Shown here one piece after another: positions 13,527-24,575 of a stretch of DNA of 64,000 nucleotides (its first letter is position 1; every line of letters starts with the position of its first letter). A program made the position numbers and the translations under genes. Under the pieces are notes generated by a model that searched no databases, was not told the DNA's origin, and saw only the letters and a list, made by a program, of their open reading frames with translations. The DNA lies in assembly GCA_013399305.1 (NCBI GenBank), contig VXAI01000019.1, forward strand, positions 3,113,279 through 3,177,278. The letters run 5' to 3'. Origin of the DNA: Rostratula benghalensis (lineage: Eukaryota; Chordata; Aves; Charadriiformes; Rostratulidae).

Positions 13527-13690
13527 ATAGATTTTTACAGAATCTGAAGCCAGGAGGGACCATTAGATCATATAGCCTGACTGTCTGTATATCTCAGGTC
13601 ATTACATTTCACCAAGTTGCCCTTATATTTGCTCTGATAACTTCTGTCAAACAGAAGCATGACTTCCAAAAAGAAAGCCAAATTTGGTTG
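13527..13690 (-). mobile_element. Ancient CR1 3' fragment
   Basis: The block AGGAGGGACCATTAGATCAT, followed by a CTGACTGTCTGTATATC stretch and CCAAGTTGCCCTTATATTTG, matches the reverse complement of an old CR1 3' end found across sauropsids. In sense orientation this is ATGATCTAATGGTCCCTCCT. Similarity seems to continue through TTCTGTCAAACAGAAGCATG to about 13690. The 3' microsatellite has decayed away. It is much older than the clean copies at 1.2 or 59.4 kb. The exact subfamily needs a repeat-library search. Confidence 0.75.
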
Positions 13691-14489
13691 CAAGCCATCT
13701 GGACCTGGTGAATTTTTGATAATAATGTTTATCAATAACAAGTAAAGGTAGATATGATTATTTTTTTTTCTTTTAAATTGGGTAACCTCAGTCTGATGAT
13801 ATTGTGGTCATTTGCAGTGAAGGGTTTATTTCAACCATATTTTTTTGGGCAAAACCAGATATTAGTGTTTAAAAGATAAAAACAAACTGTTTTTCCATTT
13901 CATTAGCACAGAATAAAAGTATGGACTGGAATAAAGCATGTCAAAAGAACAATCCACAATTTTTGACAGAGGAGAGAAATAATTCTAATTAAAAAGGATT
14001 TTTAAGTCTAGAATAAATGGTAAGTAAAACTGGTATATTTTGGAAATATTCATCATGAAAGCCACTTCCTACTAGGTCTTGTTATTAGCCAGACACTCAT
14101 TGCAAAATAGGGGCCTTTCCCACCTCCAATTTTGATTTATCTATTTTCAGTTTCCATTAAAATAATTATTTAACCATATTCATTGCTTGTGTATCTCTAT
14201 ATCCCCGTTTACCTTATAGTAAATGAATTTTATTTGAGTGGGTCAGTTTTTCAAATGAGCTATATTATTGTGCAGTTAACTTCCTTCATCATTTCTTAAC
14301 AAACTTTAATAATTTTATAAACACTGGTTTTATATTCACTTCCATATCATTAATGAAAATTCTGAATTCTACTGATATCAGTCCCTTCAGAACTTCACAA
14401 GGAACTTCAGTTCTATGTTGATTTCTCATGAGTAGTGAATTTTGAATACTGACACTCAATATTTTCAGTTCTTTTAGGATTGCTCCATC
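13691..14489. other. Unique AT-rich DNA, nothing recognised
   Basis: An 0.8 kb spacer between two old CR1 fragments of opposite orientation. It contains a short T/A-rich run near 13759 and no ORF of note. Confidence 0.6.
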
Positions 14490-14636
14490 CTTGGAATCTC
14501 CATTCTTGGAGACACAGAAACCATCTGGACATGATCCGGGGCAATGGTCTCTAAGTGGTCCTTCTTGAGCAGGGAGGTTGGACTACACGACCTCCAGAGA
14601 TCCCTGCTAACCTCACCCACTTCATGTTTCTGATAA
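14490..14636 (+). mobile_element. CR1 LINE 3' fragment, short and old
   Basis: Landmarks in order are GGAATCTCCATTCTTGGAGA, CTTGAGCAGGGAGGTTGGAC and ACGACCTCCAGAGATCCCTG, followed by a decayed tail. This matches the last 150 bases or so of a plus-strand CR1 of the type ending in GGTTGGACTAGATGATCTCC. No ATTCTATG units survive, and it is too short to carry coding sequence. Confidence 0.85.
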
Positions 14637-15990
14637 TAAACTCTGCTATTTTAATTCAGAGTTAAATGAAAACCTTGTACAAGTCAAATATGTTGTATAG
14701 AAATACCTCTGCATCAATTTAATTAAGCAAACTCATATCCAACTCATTTCTGGATTTACCAGGATTTATTTGAAATAAATTGTCTGTAGGTCATAAACCT
14801 CTGGGGTAAACTCTTTTGAGACATAAATGTTCCTCAGATCTTTACAGATAAATAGATGCAATATTTTGCTGTTTTAACAATATTCCCATTTGTTGCTATC
14901 TTTTTTAAATAAATAGAAAAATATTTCCCCAAAGAGTTAATCCTATAATTCCACTTCTTCACAAATATAGCACAGAATAATTATTGGAGACTTCTGTTTT
15001 CATCACTCATTTTTACCAGCTTTTCCTTCCATAGACGAATAGTTATTGTTAAAATTCCTGTTAAAAAACTCCAAAAGACGCATTAAAATACTTCCTTTCC
15101 TTAGAGTTCTCCCAAGTATACTTTCCCTTAATAGAATCAGCATCTTTAATCAGTTCTGTGCATGAAACAGAATTATACCAATTGCAATGCCTTTTCCCTT
15201 TATTACATGCAGCTGTTTTTCTTTTCCCCAAATACTTGTCTTGCATTCACCTCTGAATTAGGATGGACATTTAGCTGAAGTGATGGTCTTTTTTATTTGA
15301 GAAAGTCTACCTTTTAAGATGTAAACATAAAACCATAAGCTCCAGAACAAGCACAATAAAAGTATATCTTACCTTGTATTTCATTTCTCCTTACTGTATA
15401 GAAATAAATCAAGTATAATAAGGTAAACTGTACTTTTAATTTTTGTTATATTATAGAAAGAAAATGCACATTAATTTTTTATGATGGTTCCAATATAGTT
15501 AAATATGTTAATATATTAACACATATATATGTTAAATATAGTTAAATATAGTTAAATATAGTTAAATATAGTGGTACTCTCAAATTAGCAACCTATAAAC
15601 TTGCACTTTGTTATCTAAGGTGGGCAGAGCTTTGTCTGCAATGTATTACCATGGGCCCTGCCAGGGCTTTGTTGGGAAATTATTAGAACCATGAAGTATG
15701 AAATGGCTGAGGATCGTATCTATGTATCTTCAGGGTGATCAAAGACTGTATATATTGAGAACTGCTGCTTAATGATTACATAAAATAATTTGAAAACTTT
15801 ACTAGGGGCATTGTTTTCCCATTTGTTATACCACTTATATCATTGACCAGGTGTAACCCAAGTAGTTTGACCTGTCAGAACACAGGACACAACAGCCAGT
15901 GTCCACCTCATATCTATTCACAGAGTAAAAGTTCCACATAGATTCTGGCACAAGGAAGCTTGAACATAAATTGTAAATGTTTATAAGTTC
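14637..15990. other. Unique AT-rich DNA with a decamer repeat
   Basis: No gene or dispersed repeat is recognised. The notable content is the palindrome and GTTAAATATA array at 15506-15572. Confidence 0.6.
15506..15572. repeat. Palindrome plus tandem decamer array
   Basis: A perfect 16-base palindrome, TGTTAATATATTAACA (15506-15521), is followed by an alternating AT tract. Four exact copies of GTTAAATATA (15531-15570) come next, plus the start of a fifth. The array lies in AT-rich DNA and has no coding potential. Slippage is the simplest origin of the array. Confidence 0.9.
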
Positions 15991-16488
15991 TCAAGTCCTG
16001 TGAGGAGAGGCTGAGGGAACCGGGGCATGTTTAGCATGGAGGAGGCTGAGGGGAGACCTCATTGCCCTTTACAACTCCCTGAAAGGAGGTTGTAGAGAGG
16101 TGGCTGTTGGCCTCTTCTCCCAAGTGAATAACCACGGGACCAGAGGAAATGGTCTGAAGTTGCAGCAGGGGAGGTTCAGGTTAGATGTTACAAAGAATTA
16201 CTTTCCTGAGAGGGTGGTCAGGCTCTGGAACAGTGGAGTAACCATCCCTGGAGGTATTATGATATATGTAGAAGTGGCACTTCAGGGCATGCTGTAGTGC
16301 CTGAGATTGTTGGGTGTGTTGGTTGTTGTTATGGTGAGATTTTTTTGGGTGTGGTGGTGTCAGTGTGTGGTGGTGGTGTGTGTTGGTTGTTGGTTTGGGG
16401 GTTTTTTGTTGGGTTTTTTCTTGTTTAGGTTGGACTCAGTGATCTCAAAGGTCCCTTCCATCCATGAAGATTCTGTGATTCTGTGATA
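15991..16488 (+). mobile_element. CR1 LINE 3' part with GT-rich insertion
   Basis: The copy begins in the ORF2 C-terminal region (TGAGGAGAGGCTGAGGGAAC, then GAGGAGGCTGAGGGGAGACC). Translation of 16100-16297 shows the LINE C-terminal pattern [11 protein letters not shown]. It ends with GGTTGGACTCAGTGATCTC, AAAGGTCCCTTCCATCC and TTCTGTGATTCTGTGAT. Between the coding part and this tail, 16306-16437 is a GT-rich low-complexity stretch that is probably an expansion inside the element. The copy is 5'-truncated. Confidence 0.95.
16306..16437 (+). repeat. GT-rich low-complexity expansion inside CR1
   Basis: About 130 bases made almost only of G and T on the plus strand (GTGTGGTGGTGGTGTG-like patches, then TTGG and T runs), bounded by recognisable CR1 sequence on both sides. 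This CR1 group normally has a short G/T-rich spacer here. Its length and purity suggest slippage after insertion. Confidence 0.8.
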
Positions 16489-19400
16489 ATATAAATGGAT
16501 TTGTTCTCAAGTCAATGCACTACTAGTTGTTTCCTTGGTTTACCCTCTACTGAATATTTTCTTTCTTTTCATTCAGTATGTGTTCATCAGATAGCTCTCT
16601 TGGTTCTCAGTTGCTGTAACAAATTTGTTTAATGTCTACTCTACTTATGCATATATTTGCATATGAAACCCAAAGCAGAAATGTAATTAAAAAAAAATAT
16701 CCAGACACAACTTAAAACAGCCTTATTTTATAATTAAACACATATTATCAGCTTGTTGTTTTTAAAAAAAGAGATTTGCTATTATGCAGCAATAGGATGT
16801 TTGCTAATTGTACACCAAACACATTTTAGAAATCACATAATTTGATTCTATTAAAAAGACTTTGGGTCATTGTGTCATGGCGTAGCTGAGGCACTTCTTA
16901 TTCAAGTCTGGAGCTTTCCTTTTCCCAGCCTTCCCTACAGGCCCCTTTATGTTAGCAGATCAGCAGGGATTGCATCTATCAGGAGTTTGTTTATTCAGAG
17001 GCAGAGGAAATGAAAGATGTGTGTAGTGCTTTTCAAAAGCGCAGTGGCAGTGATAATCTAATAGCAACGACAGTGAATGAGCACACGGTTTTGGTTGGCT
17101 GGATAACATTCAGCTGTCAAGCTGCGGAGATGATATTTTTATTCAGAATATGAAAGTAACTTTGTGTTCCACTTCGCTTCTTGCTCGGAGTCAGTCATCT
17201 AGATACCCTCTGGGCAGTCTCTGAGGCACATAAGCCTGGAGGTGCATTTGCAAATGGATTCTCGGCTCCCAGTTGATGAACGGAGTTGAACTGGTCTGAC
17301 GGGTGTAAAAACAGCGGTGGGCTGCAGTGCCCTGTAGGTGGAACTGGGCTGGCTATTTGCTGTCCCGATGAAGTTTATTGGCATCTAGTGCACCAGGGGA
17401 CCTATAGTTACCATCACAAGGAGGGTAGAATGAAAGAGAAGAAAAAGACAAAAGTGTAAGTGGGAGCTGCAGGGTACCGGAGTGTGATCTATGTCACCAA
17501 CTCGAAAATATTTAAATGCAATTGTAAGTATGGCAAGGACTGGGTTTAAAATGTTGTTTTTTACAAAGAGCAACACATAATTCTGTGGAGGCCAGTTTTT
17601 AAGGCCATGTTATTTCTCACCATGTTAGTTCTCAAAAACAGATTATAGTGTGCTCTGCAGGTGACAGAATTTTGACCTGCCATTAAGAAAACAACAACAA
17701 ACTTCTGTCTTGAAGACAATGCATAATATTAAGAATATCCAGTGACAGTTTTCAGTGAAAGCTGAATTTAAATTCCTCCAGGAATAAGTTCCATCTTTAA
17801 TTCATGGTAACTATCTTTTGAATGAACACCTTGATGTAGCACTTAGTAAATTTTTACATCATCTGTTATACTGAAAGATTTGGGGATGAAGGAAACTACA
17901 CATAGGAAATGAATTTTAGTTTTTTGAAGGACTTAAAAATACTAAATGTGAAAAATTTTGTCTAAATAATCTAAATTGGTATATTTGTAGGCATGTATAT
18001 ATATCCTAAAATGCATTTATAGTTTAGTACATATTCCATATAAAAGTTATATTAAAATATTCATAAATAATTTAGCTTATATTTTAAAAAGACTAAGGTG
18101 CAATACTTGTGTCCCAGCTAATGCAAGTTAATGCATTAAAATAATCAATTTTGGAAGTAACTAATATTACCCAGTGACAAAAAGTGCACCTGCCATCCAA
18201 TATGAATTATTTCTTTAGATACATTTTTTGACACTGATGATTATAAAACTGTGTTTTTATTTCAGATAAGAAATCATGACTCATTTAAGGACTGAAGGTA
18301 ATGGTGTATATTTCATATTTTATTTTGAATCGTATCTATTGGTTTGTTCAATATTTATGTTTGTTTAACTAGAATATAAGTTTAATTTAAATTTAAATAT
18401 TTTCAAAAGTGTCTTTTCTTTTACTAATAGCTTACATAACACTTTTTCTTCAGAACTAAAATGTAGAATAATGAAGAAAAAAAAAACATTCTTGAACGGG
18501 AACATAACATAACATAAGGGAATCTGTCAGCTCCATTTCATCATGCAGATACAAAAGGTATAACTACTTAATGAAGTTAATATACAGACATCTTTGAGGA
18601 CTAATGGCTATTTTTTACACTGGTTTATCGATTGTAGTAGGAACTCTTTTTTTCTTTTTGGCCAAGGAATGCAAGTCGACAAAAACTTTCATAACAGCCT
18701 GCATTCACTGGCAATATTAGAGCTAATATCATCCCTGGTATGTGCTTATTAAGTTCATCACTTTGAGTGGCACCTTGACGTTTGTAGCCTCTGGATGCCA
18801 GCTGGATGGGGTTATAAACCTCAAACAGCAGTTTATGCCAATGTCTTTTTTCCGCATCCAAGAAGCAAGCCTCAAGCAGTCAAACAGAAGGAAGCATTTT
18901 CTTCTGCCATGGGAAAAAAAAAAAAAACAACAAACCCAACAACAAAACCTGTTGAAGAAAATTAATTTTGCCTTTATTTCAGTCTTCTGTGTGATAAAGT
19001 CAATGGAATGTTAAGAAGCTTAGTAAATAAGTCGTTTGGTGATTCTAACAAAAAAAAAAAAAAGAAGACCTATAAAGATATATGGCTACATGATAGCTTT
19101 AGTCATTTAAACACTATAATCTAACAGCTAAATCAGTTCACCACAGTAAGGAGAGAGTGGAAGAATTACAAAAGAGGGTGCATTAAATTAGACAAAGCTA
19201 TTCATAGTCACACACAGACCAGCTCTGATCTGTCACTGATGGTCTCTGTTTGCATGAATGTATCTAAGCATTGCAGGCCAAACAATTTGAAAGATTTATT
19301 TATTCATTAAGCAATTTATTAGCAATTATGGCCCATTTGAATATGTCCGATGCATAAAATCTGTGCCAACACTTACATTTATCATTGTAAAACAAAACGA

Positions 19401-22224
19401 CAACAAGAAGTGGCCTTTTATGGTTTTTGCTTAACTACATAATTTATTGCAATGGCAAATATGAAGCCATAGATAATATCTGCAGTTTGCTAAATAAATC
19501 CTTCTTAATTTAGTTAGCTGTAGCTAAAATGAAATCTTGTAAGGAATTTAAATCACTTTAAAGTTACCATGGTTCCCTGGTATTCCTTCCACCATAATGC
19601 AAATGAAATAAGTTGGACTTAAATGTCATAACATCAAAATGTTCACAGATCATAGACATCCTTCGTGATCACTTGATTCAGCAGGGTCTGAATGGTCCCT
19701 CTGAGATGGATTACATTCAAGAAAAAAGTTACATTTATGCAAGATATTAGGAAGCATAGGCTGTTGTGATAATATAAAAATGCCCCAAACTAAAGCAGAG
19801 GAAAAGACTATGTACTGAATAAGAAGCTCTTTTTTTTTTTTTTTTACATTATTTGTAATATGAACAAATGCATAATTAATTTTATTATTTAGGTTTTGAT
19901 TGTCAATATACATACATTTCAGAGCTCTTTCCTTCATCTTGAATTTTTATATATGTAGAACATGAAAGGCGAGCTTAAAAAAGAGAGGAAATTCCTTTCC
20001 TCTCAGTCAGAATATATTGCTTTTTTGATTTTGTGGACATACACATTCATAAACATGGAAACATTTGTACTGGAAGTGTATGACCTGCCATACAGCTGTT
20101 TTCTTGAAATATGCCAGTTCAAGGGACATAGGCTCATTTCACAGTAGTCTTTCCAAAGGGTCACCTCTGAAGATTTTTTTCCACACTCATCATTTCCCAG
20201 CATCTCTTGCACTGCTGCATAGTATTGAATTGTAGCAATTTCCTTGCTAAACAGTCAAAGTTCATGGTCTCCAGAAATGCTCCTTCCTCTGACTTTTTTC
20301 CATTTCCATTCACATTCCTAGAAAGATAAGGAAATAAACTGTCAGAAAAAATAAAAATGGGGAAAAAATAAACACCTAAAAGTGAGAATATTTATGAAAA
20401 CTACTAATGACCTCTTTCTGTTTTATTTTGTGCCCAATCTCTTCCTTTAATGCTGTTCACTCTGAGAATCATATGCTATTACTGCTTGCTCAGAGGGTCT
20501 TTTTCTTTAAGGCTCTCTCTCTCTGGAACACATCTATTTGATTTAGTTCATGCTGGTGTAAATAGGAAAGTGAAAACCAGAAAAGTATTAAATGAAAACC
20601 AGTATTACATTTTAATTTAAATAACTATTTCTCCTGGCTAATCAGAAGTATTTCATTCCAAAGCATTCATTTATGGTTTGAAAAGTCACACACACACACA
20701 CTCTATCTTCTGAGTAATTTCTGTTTAATTTACTGAAAAAAGCACACGTATTACTATTTCCAGTCCTCAGAGTCAATAAATCCATATTTTATTCCACCTC
20801 ATTCATCTTGATGAAAAGAGAAAACTAGAAGATAAATTTGTGCTCAGTGGCCAAATCCTCTTTGAAAGGGTTAGTATTTGTCCCCCTAAGAAATCAAATA
20901 GTATCTTACTATTTGACTGCTATTCTGTATGGGGATTTGGAGACTGTCATTTGTCCACCTGATGTCAGCTGCTCCCTCAAAATCTGACATTGTTGATTTG
21001 ATGACTATCAATAATGGGTGGTATATGTTGCTAATTCTATATTGCTTTAAATTTTTGAATGTGTTGACTGTGAACAAATGTTTACCCAAGGAGTTTATTA
21101 GGCACAAAAAAAACCCCCCAAAAAACTTATTGTGAAAGGAATGATACTGCTTTGTGAAACCCCCCTTTTTTTTTTTTTTTTTTTCCCTTTTTCTCCTCAC
21201 TGCTTTCTGATAGCTATTCCTTTTTCCTTTTTTTTTTTCTCTCTGGAAGTTTATTTCACATAAAAAATGTATGCTAGAAAAATGATACCCACAAAAGACA
21301 ATGTTCAGGAATTATTTTTTTCCTCTGAGGCAGAGGTGCTTTTTCAAATTTGTGCCTACTGAGACTATTGAAATGAACGGAACAACACCAAACATGCTTT
21401 TAGATTTATTTAATGAAGAAAGGGAAAAATAGATCTTTTTGTTCTTGCTGTTTGTTGCTTGCCTTTTCTTTTTTTTTTCCCCCTTTTTTTTTCAATAAGA
21501 AAAGGCACCTATTTTAAGTGTCTCTTTTTCATCCTTGGAAGCAGTACAGCTACTCTGGTATAATGTTATGGTCAAGTTCAACACAAACCCAATTATAGCC
21601 AACCCCCAAGCTTTTTGAAAACCCATAGGATTCTGGAAAGCCTTAATAAGCTGTGTAACTCGTAATCTTCCATTTATCCATAGAAACTGATGGGGGGAAG
21701 GAGAGAAGAGAACAATCTTTTAAAATGTTATCAGAAGCTGAAATTCTGTCCTATATCAAATTAGGGCATCCATGAACATCTAAAACTGTTTTTTTGTGCC
21801 ACTGGTACAAACTTAATTGTTTTACTAGGTTACAGTCCCCTCAGTGGGAATTACACTTCTAGGTGAGAAAATGTGCTGCAGGAGGAACTTGCTGTGATGA
21901 AAAGAATTATGGAACAGTACTCAAAGCTATTTTTTATTACAAAATAGTAATTATTTTTACTATTTTTTTTTGTTTGTTTATTTCAGACACCTCCCACCAC
22001 TTTCACATGATTCTGTACTGGAAGAGAACAGTAAAAACAAGCCTCCAAAATTACCTGCAAAATCAGACCTAGGGAAAAATTTTTCCAAATTATTTTTATT
22101 TCTTTTTTACTTTAGCAGTCTTTTAAAAATTGTTTTCACAATCATAGCAATAAAGGCTGTTTGCTGGACTGCATTATCAATAGCACAGCTAATGGGCTGA
22201 TGGAAACGATTACTTCATAAGCCA
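16489..22224. other. 5.7 kb unique DNA with candidate conserved blocks
   Basis: There is no gene and no recognised CR1. Two stretches, about 16980-17180 and 19200-19580, are non-repetitive and dense in homeobox, TALE or octamer-like motifs, so they could be conserved noncoding elements. A C/T-rich tract lies at 21160-21244 and a T16 run at 19830-19845. Function is inferred only. Confidence 0.5.
21160..21244. repeat. Polypyrimidine-rich tract
   Basis: C6 then T19 (21160-21184), then CCC-T5-CTCCTC, and after a short break a T/C run to about 21244. A nearby A8-C6-A6 stretch (about 21106-21126) adds to the strand asymmetry. Such tracts can form triplex DNA but are more often simple slippage products. 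Confidence 0.8.
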
Positions 22225-22645
22225 TTCATATCCAGAGTACTGTGACCAATTTTGTGTCCACCAGTATGGGAGACAAATTGAAAAACTGGACAAAGTCCAG
22301 CGGAGGGAAAATAAGATCATCAGTGAGCTAAGGCACACGGTATACGGGGAGAAGTGGAGGAAAATTCTTACCTGCTGAAGGAAGGTGGAACCTTATTTCA
22401 GCTTTGTACTACATAAGACAGTTTATCAGAAAGTTGAGGAGAAGAGATAATGTTCACTAAATGAACATATTCGTCAAGAAGTTGCACATCAAGTGGTTAA
22501 ACACTGCATCATGTTTCCCTGAGCTGTAGTGGAATCTCTTCCTGGAGATTTGCAAAACTCAACTGCACAGGGCTTTGTGCAGCCTGGTCTGACTTTGAGG
22601 ATAGCTTGGGCTCGGATGAGAGGTTCCTTCTCAAATAACCTCAAT
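22225..22645 (+). mobile_element. CR1 LINE 3' half, degraded
   Basis: Ordered CR1 landmarks are ATCCAGAGTACTGTGACCAA (usually TCTGGAGTACTGTGTCCAG), AAAGTCCAGCGGAGGGAAAA, GAGATTTGCAAAACTCAACT and GGGCTTTGTGCAGCCTGGTC. A decayed GGTTGGACTAGATGACC-like tail follows to about 22645. The 5' part encodes the ORF2 C-terminal region but contains many stops. The 3' microsatellite is lost. Both ends are approximate. Confidence 0.85.
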
Positions 22646-23978
22646 AACAGTGTTCTTCTTAAATCCTATGAAAATATTAGACTTTTTATCCAAACCAAAT
22701 GTTTAAACAATGTGAAAAGAGATGCAGGTTTTTCCTTTCATCAAATTCAGCATTTTAAGTTTAAAAGTTTTAACTCTCTGGATGGAGATGCTGTCTATAA
22801 AATAAAAAAAAAAAGTGTAACATAGGAAGATGCAGGTAACACAAACTATAAATAATGTTTAAATAAAATGTGCAGCTCAGACTAAACAACATCTAGCATT
22901 ATACATGCATATTTACATCTTTAAAATAGTTTTAAACATTCATGTCTTGATCCAGGTGATTTCAGTATAAATCCATGGATTTTACAATAAAATTAGTTGA
23001 ATAAATATTACTAGGCTTTGTATGTTTTGAAATAAGCTTACCTAGACACAAAATCTATCTCCTTGTATGTGCCATAGAAAATTAATGCATTGGCCTTTAA
23101 AACTGTACCAGCAGCATTAAAGATTGGAGTCTAGATATAAGGAAAAAAAAAAAAAGTTAAGTATTTTAGTCTGTGGTCTGTATATTTTAGCCCATGATCT
23201 GCAGGCAAGATTAGTTTTGTAACTTAGTCTCTAAAATTTTATGAAGTCTTGTTCAAAATATGTCAAATGAGGGGTCAACTACCACTTCCACTGGAAGATT
23301 ATTCTGCACATTCATAAAAATAACTTGACAGGTTATTTCCTTTATAAGCCTTTTTTGTTTGTCTGAGGCAGTTACAGGTTTGGAGCTTCTCAAAACTTAG
23401 ATGTTTTCACAATAAGCTATATGAAAAGAATCCGTTCATACCTATAATCACAGACATTTTTGGTTGCTGCTGTTCTTTCTTTCCATTCTTTGTTTCCCTC
23501 CCCAAATGTATGTGTACCTACTTGTGCACGATGTGGCATTTCCTTCCCGAGGAAAGGCTGGTCAGTTTTTAGGGGCTTGAAGGATTATGGTGGCACTGAA
23601 ATGCTACCAACTCTCTTTAGGTTAGATGGGTTAATTTTGTAGTTGTTCCTAGACTTATCAAAAGTGGTCCAGGTGCATGGAATAATTTCTTACCTTTTTC
23701 TTTCCCTGTTCTTTTCAGTGGAGAGGATCTGAGCTACCCAAATGAAGACATCTACACAAATGTTCTATTTGCGTAGTCAATTACCTTTCTACATTAAACT
23801 GGGATTAATTTTTTTCCTAAAATTATATGCACATTTGTCACTCTAGAAGAGCCTCTTATTGTTTATCCTTTTGTTTAACTATGCTGACTTCAGGGTTTTG
23901 GTTTTGTTTCCTTAAACATTTGTCCCTCTACTTCCAATATTAGATAGGGAAATTAAGTCCGACTTGTCCTAGAACATA
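22646..23978. other. Unique AT-rich DNA, nothing recognised
   Basis: A 1.3 kb spacer between a plus-strand and a minus-strand CR1. ORFs are 60-100 codons and look random. Confidence 0.6.
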
Positions 23979-24129
23979 AAATCATAGAATCATAGAATAG
24001 TTAGAGTTGGAAGGGACCTTAAAGATCATCCAGTTCCAACCCCCCTACCGTGGGCAGGGCCACCTCCTACTGGAGCAGGTTGCTCAAAGCCCCATCCAGC
24101 CTGGCCTTAAGCACATCCAGGGAGGGATC
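23979..24129 (-). mobile_element. CR1 LINE 3' end, short
   Basis: ATCATAGAATCATAGAATAG, then GTTGGAAGGGACCTTAAAG and AGCAGGTTGCTCAAAGCCCC, mark the reverse-complemented 3' end of an avian CR1. Sequence similarity stops at CATCCAGGGAGGGA, so only about 150 bases were inserted or survive. It belongs to the same group as the copies at 1.2, 57.4 and 59.4 kb and is relatively young by its intact 8-bp tail units. Confidence 0.95.
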
Positions 24130-24380
24130 TAATGTGAGGATTCTGTAACAGATTCTCAAAATGATATTTTAAATTTCTATCCTGGCTGTTGTAAAACCCA
24201 GCCCTAGCAAAGACGTCTGTCTTCATTTCAAACAATTAATATTTCTATTTTATTTTTTTCAACTTTGATTCAATAATCCTCTAAAAATCTCCTCCTTTTC
24301 TAAGCAATCTGGTCTTGTATGCCATCTTCCTTCTTGCCTACATTATTGGCTACTGTATGTCACTGCCTAAAGGCTGTTTT

Positions 24381-24575
24381 ACTTGGCACTTGTGAGACTT
24401 TGGCTTGGACTACTATGTCCAGTTTTGTTTTGATGACATTAAGAAACAAGAAAACAAACAGACAAACAAACAGAAAATGTGAAAGGGATCCAGAACAGAA
24501 CACATCAGAAAGCTAAGAGTTTTAGAAAGCATTATGTTGTATACACAGCTGAAAGGCCAAGGTCTTCCTAAATTA
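24381..24575 (+). mobile_element. Ancient CR1 ORF2 C-terminal fragment
   Basis: GGCACTTGTGAGACTTTGGC followed by GGACTACTATGTCCAGTTTT closely follows the CR1 ORF2 segment usually read as TGTGAGACCACATCTGGAGT and ACTGTGTCCAGTT. Weaker similarity continues past an A/C-rich insert (24440-24478) to the AAAGGCCAAGGTCTTCC stretch near 24570. No 3' tail is recognisable. The call depends mainly on the first 60 bases. Confidence 0.65.

Noticed and set aside
16100..16297. 65-codon plus-strand ORF as a small protein
   Set aside because: It lies wholly inside a CR1 and reads as the LINE C-terminal segment.
20690..20702. CA microsatellite
   Set aside because: Only about six units long; below the length that I would list as a repeat.
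22328..22348. TAAGGCACACGGTATACGG resembling miR-124
   Set aside because: It lies inside a degraded CR1 ORF2 region, differs at several positions, and no matching hairpin arm was seen nearby.
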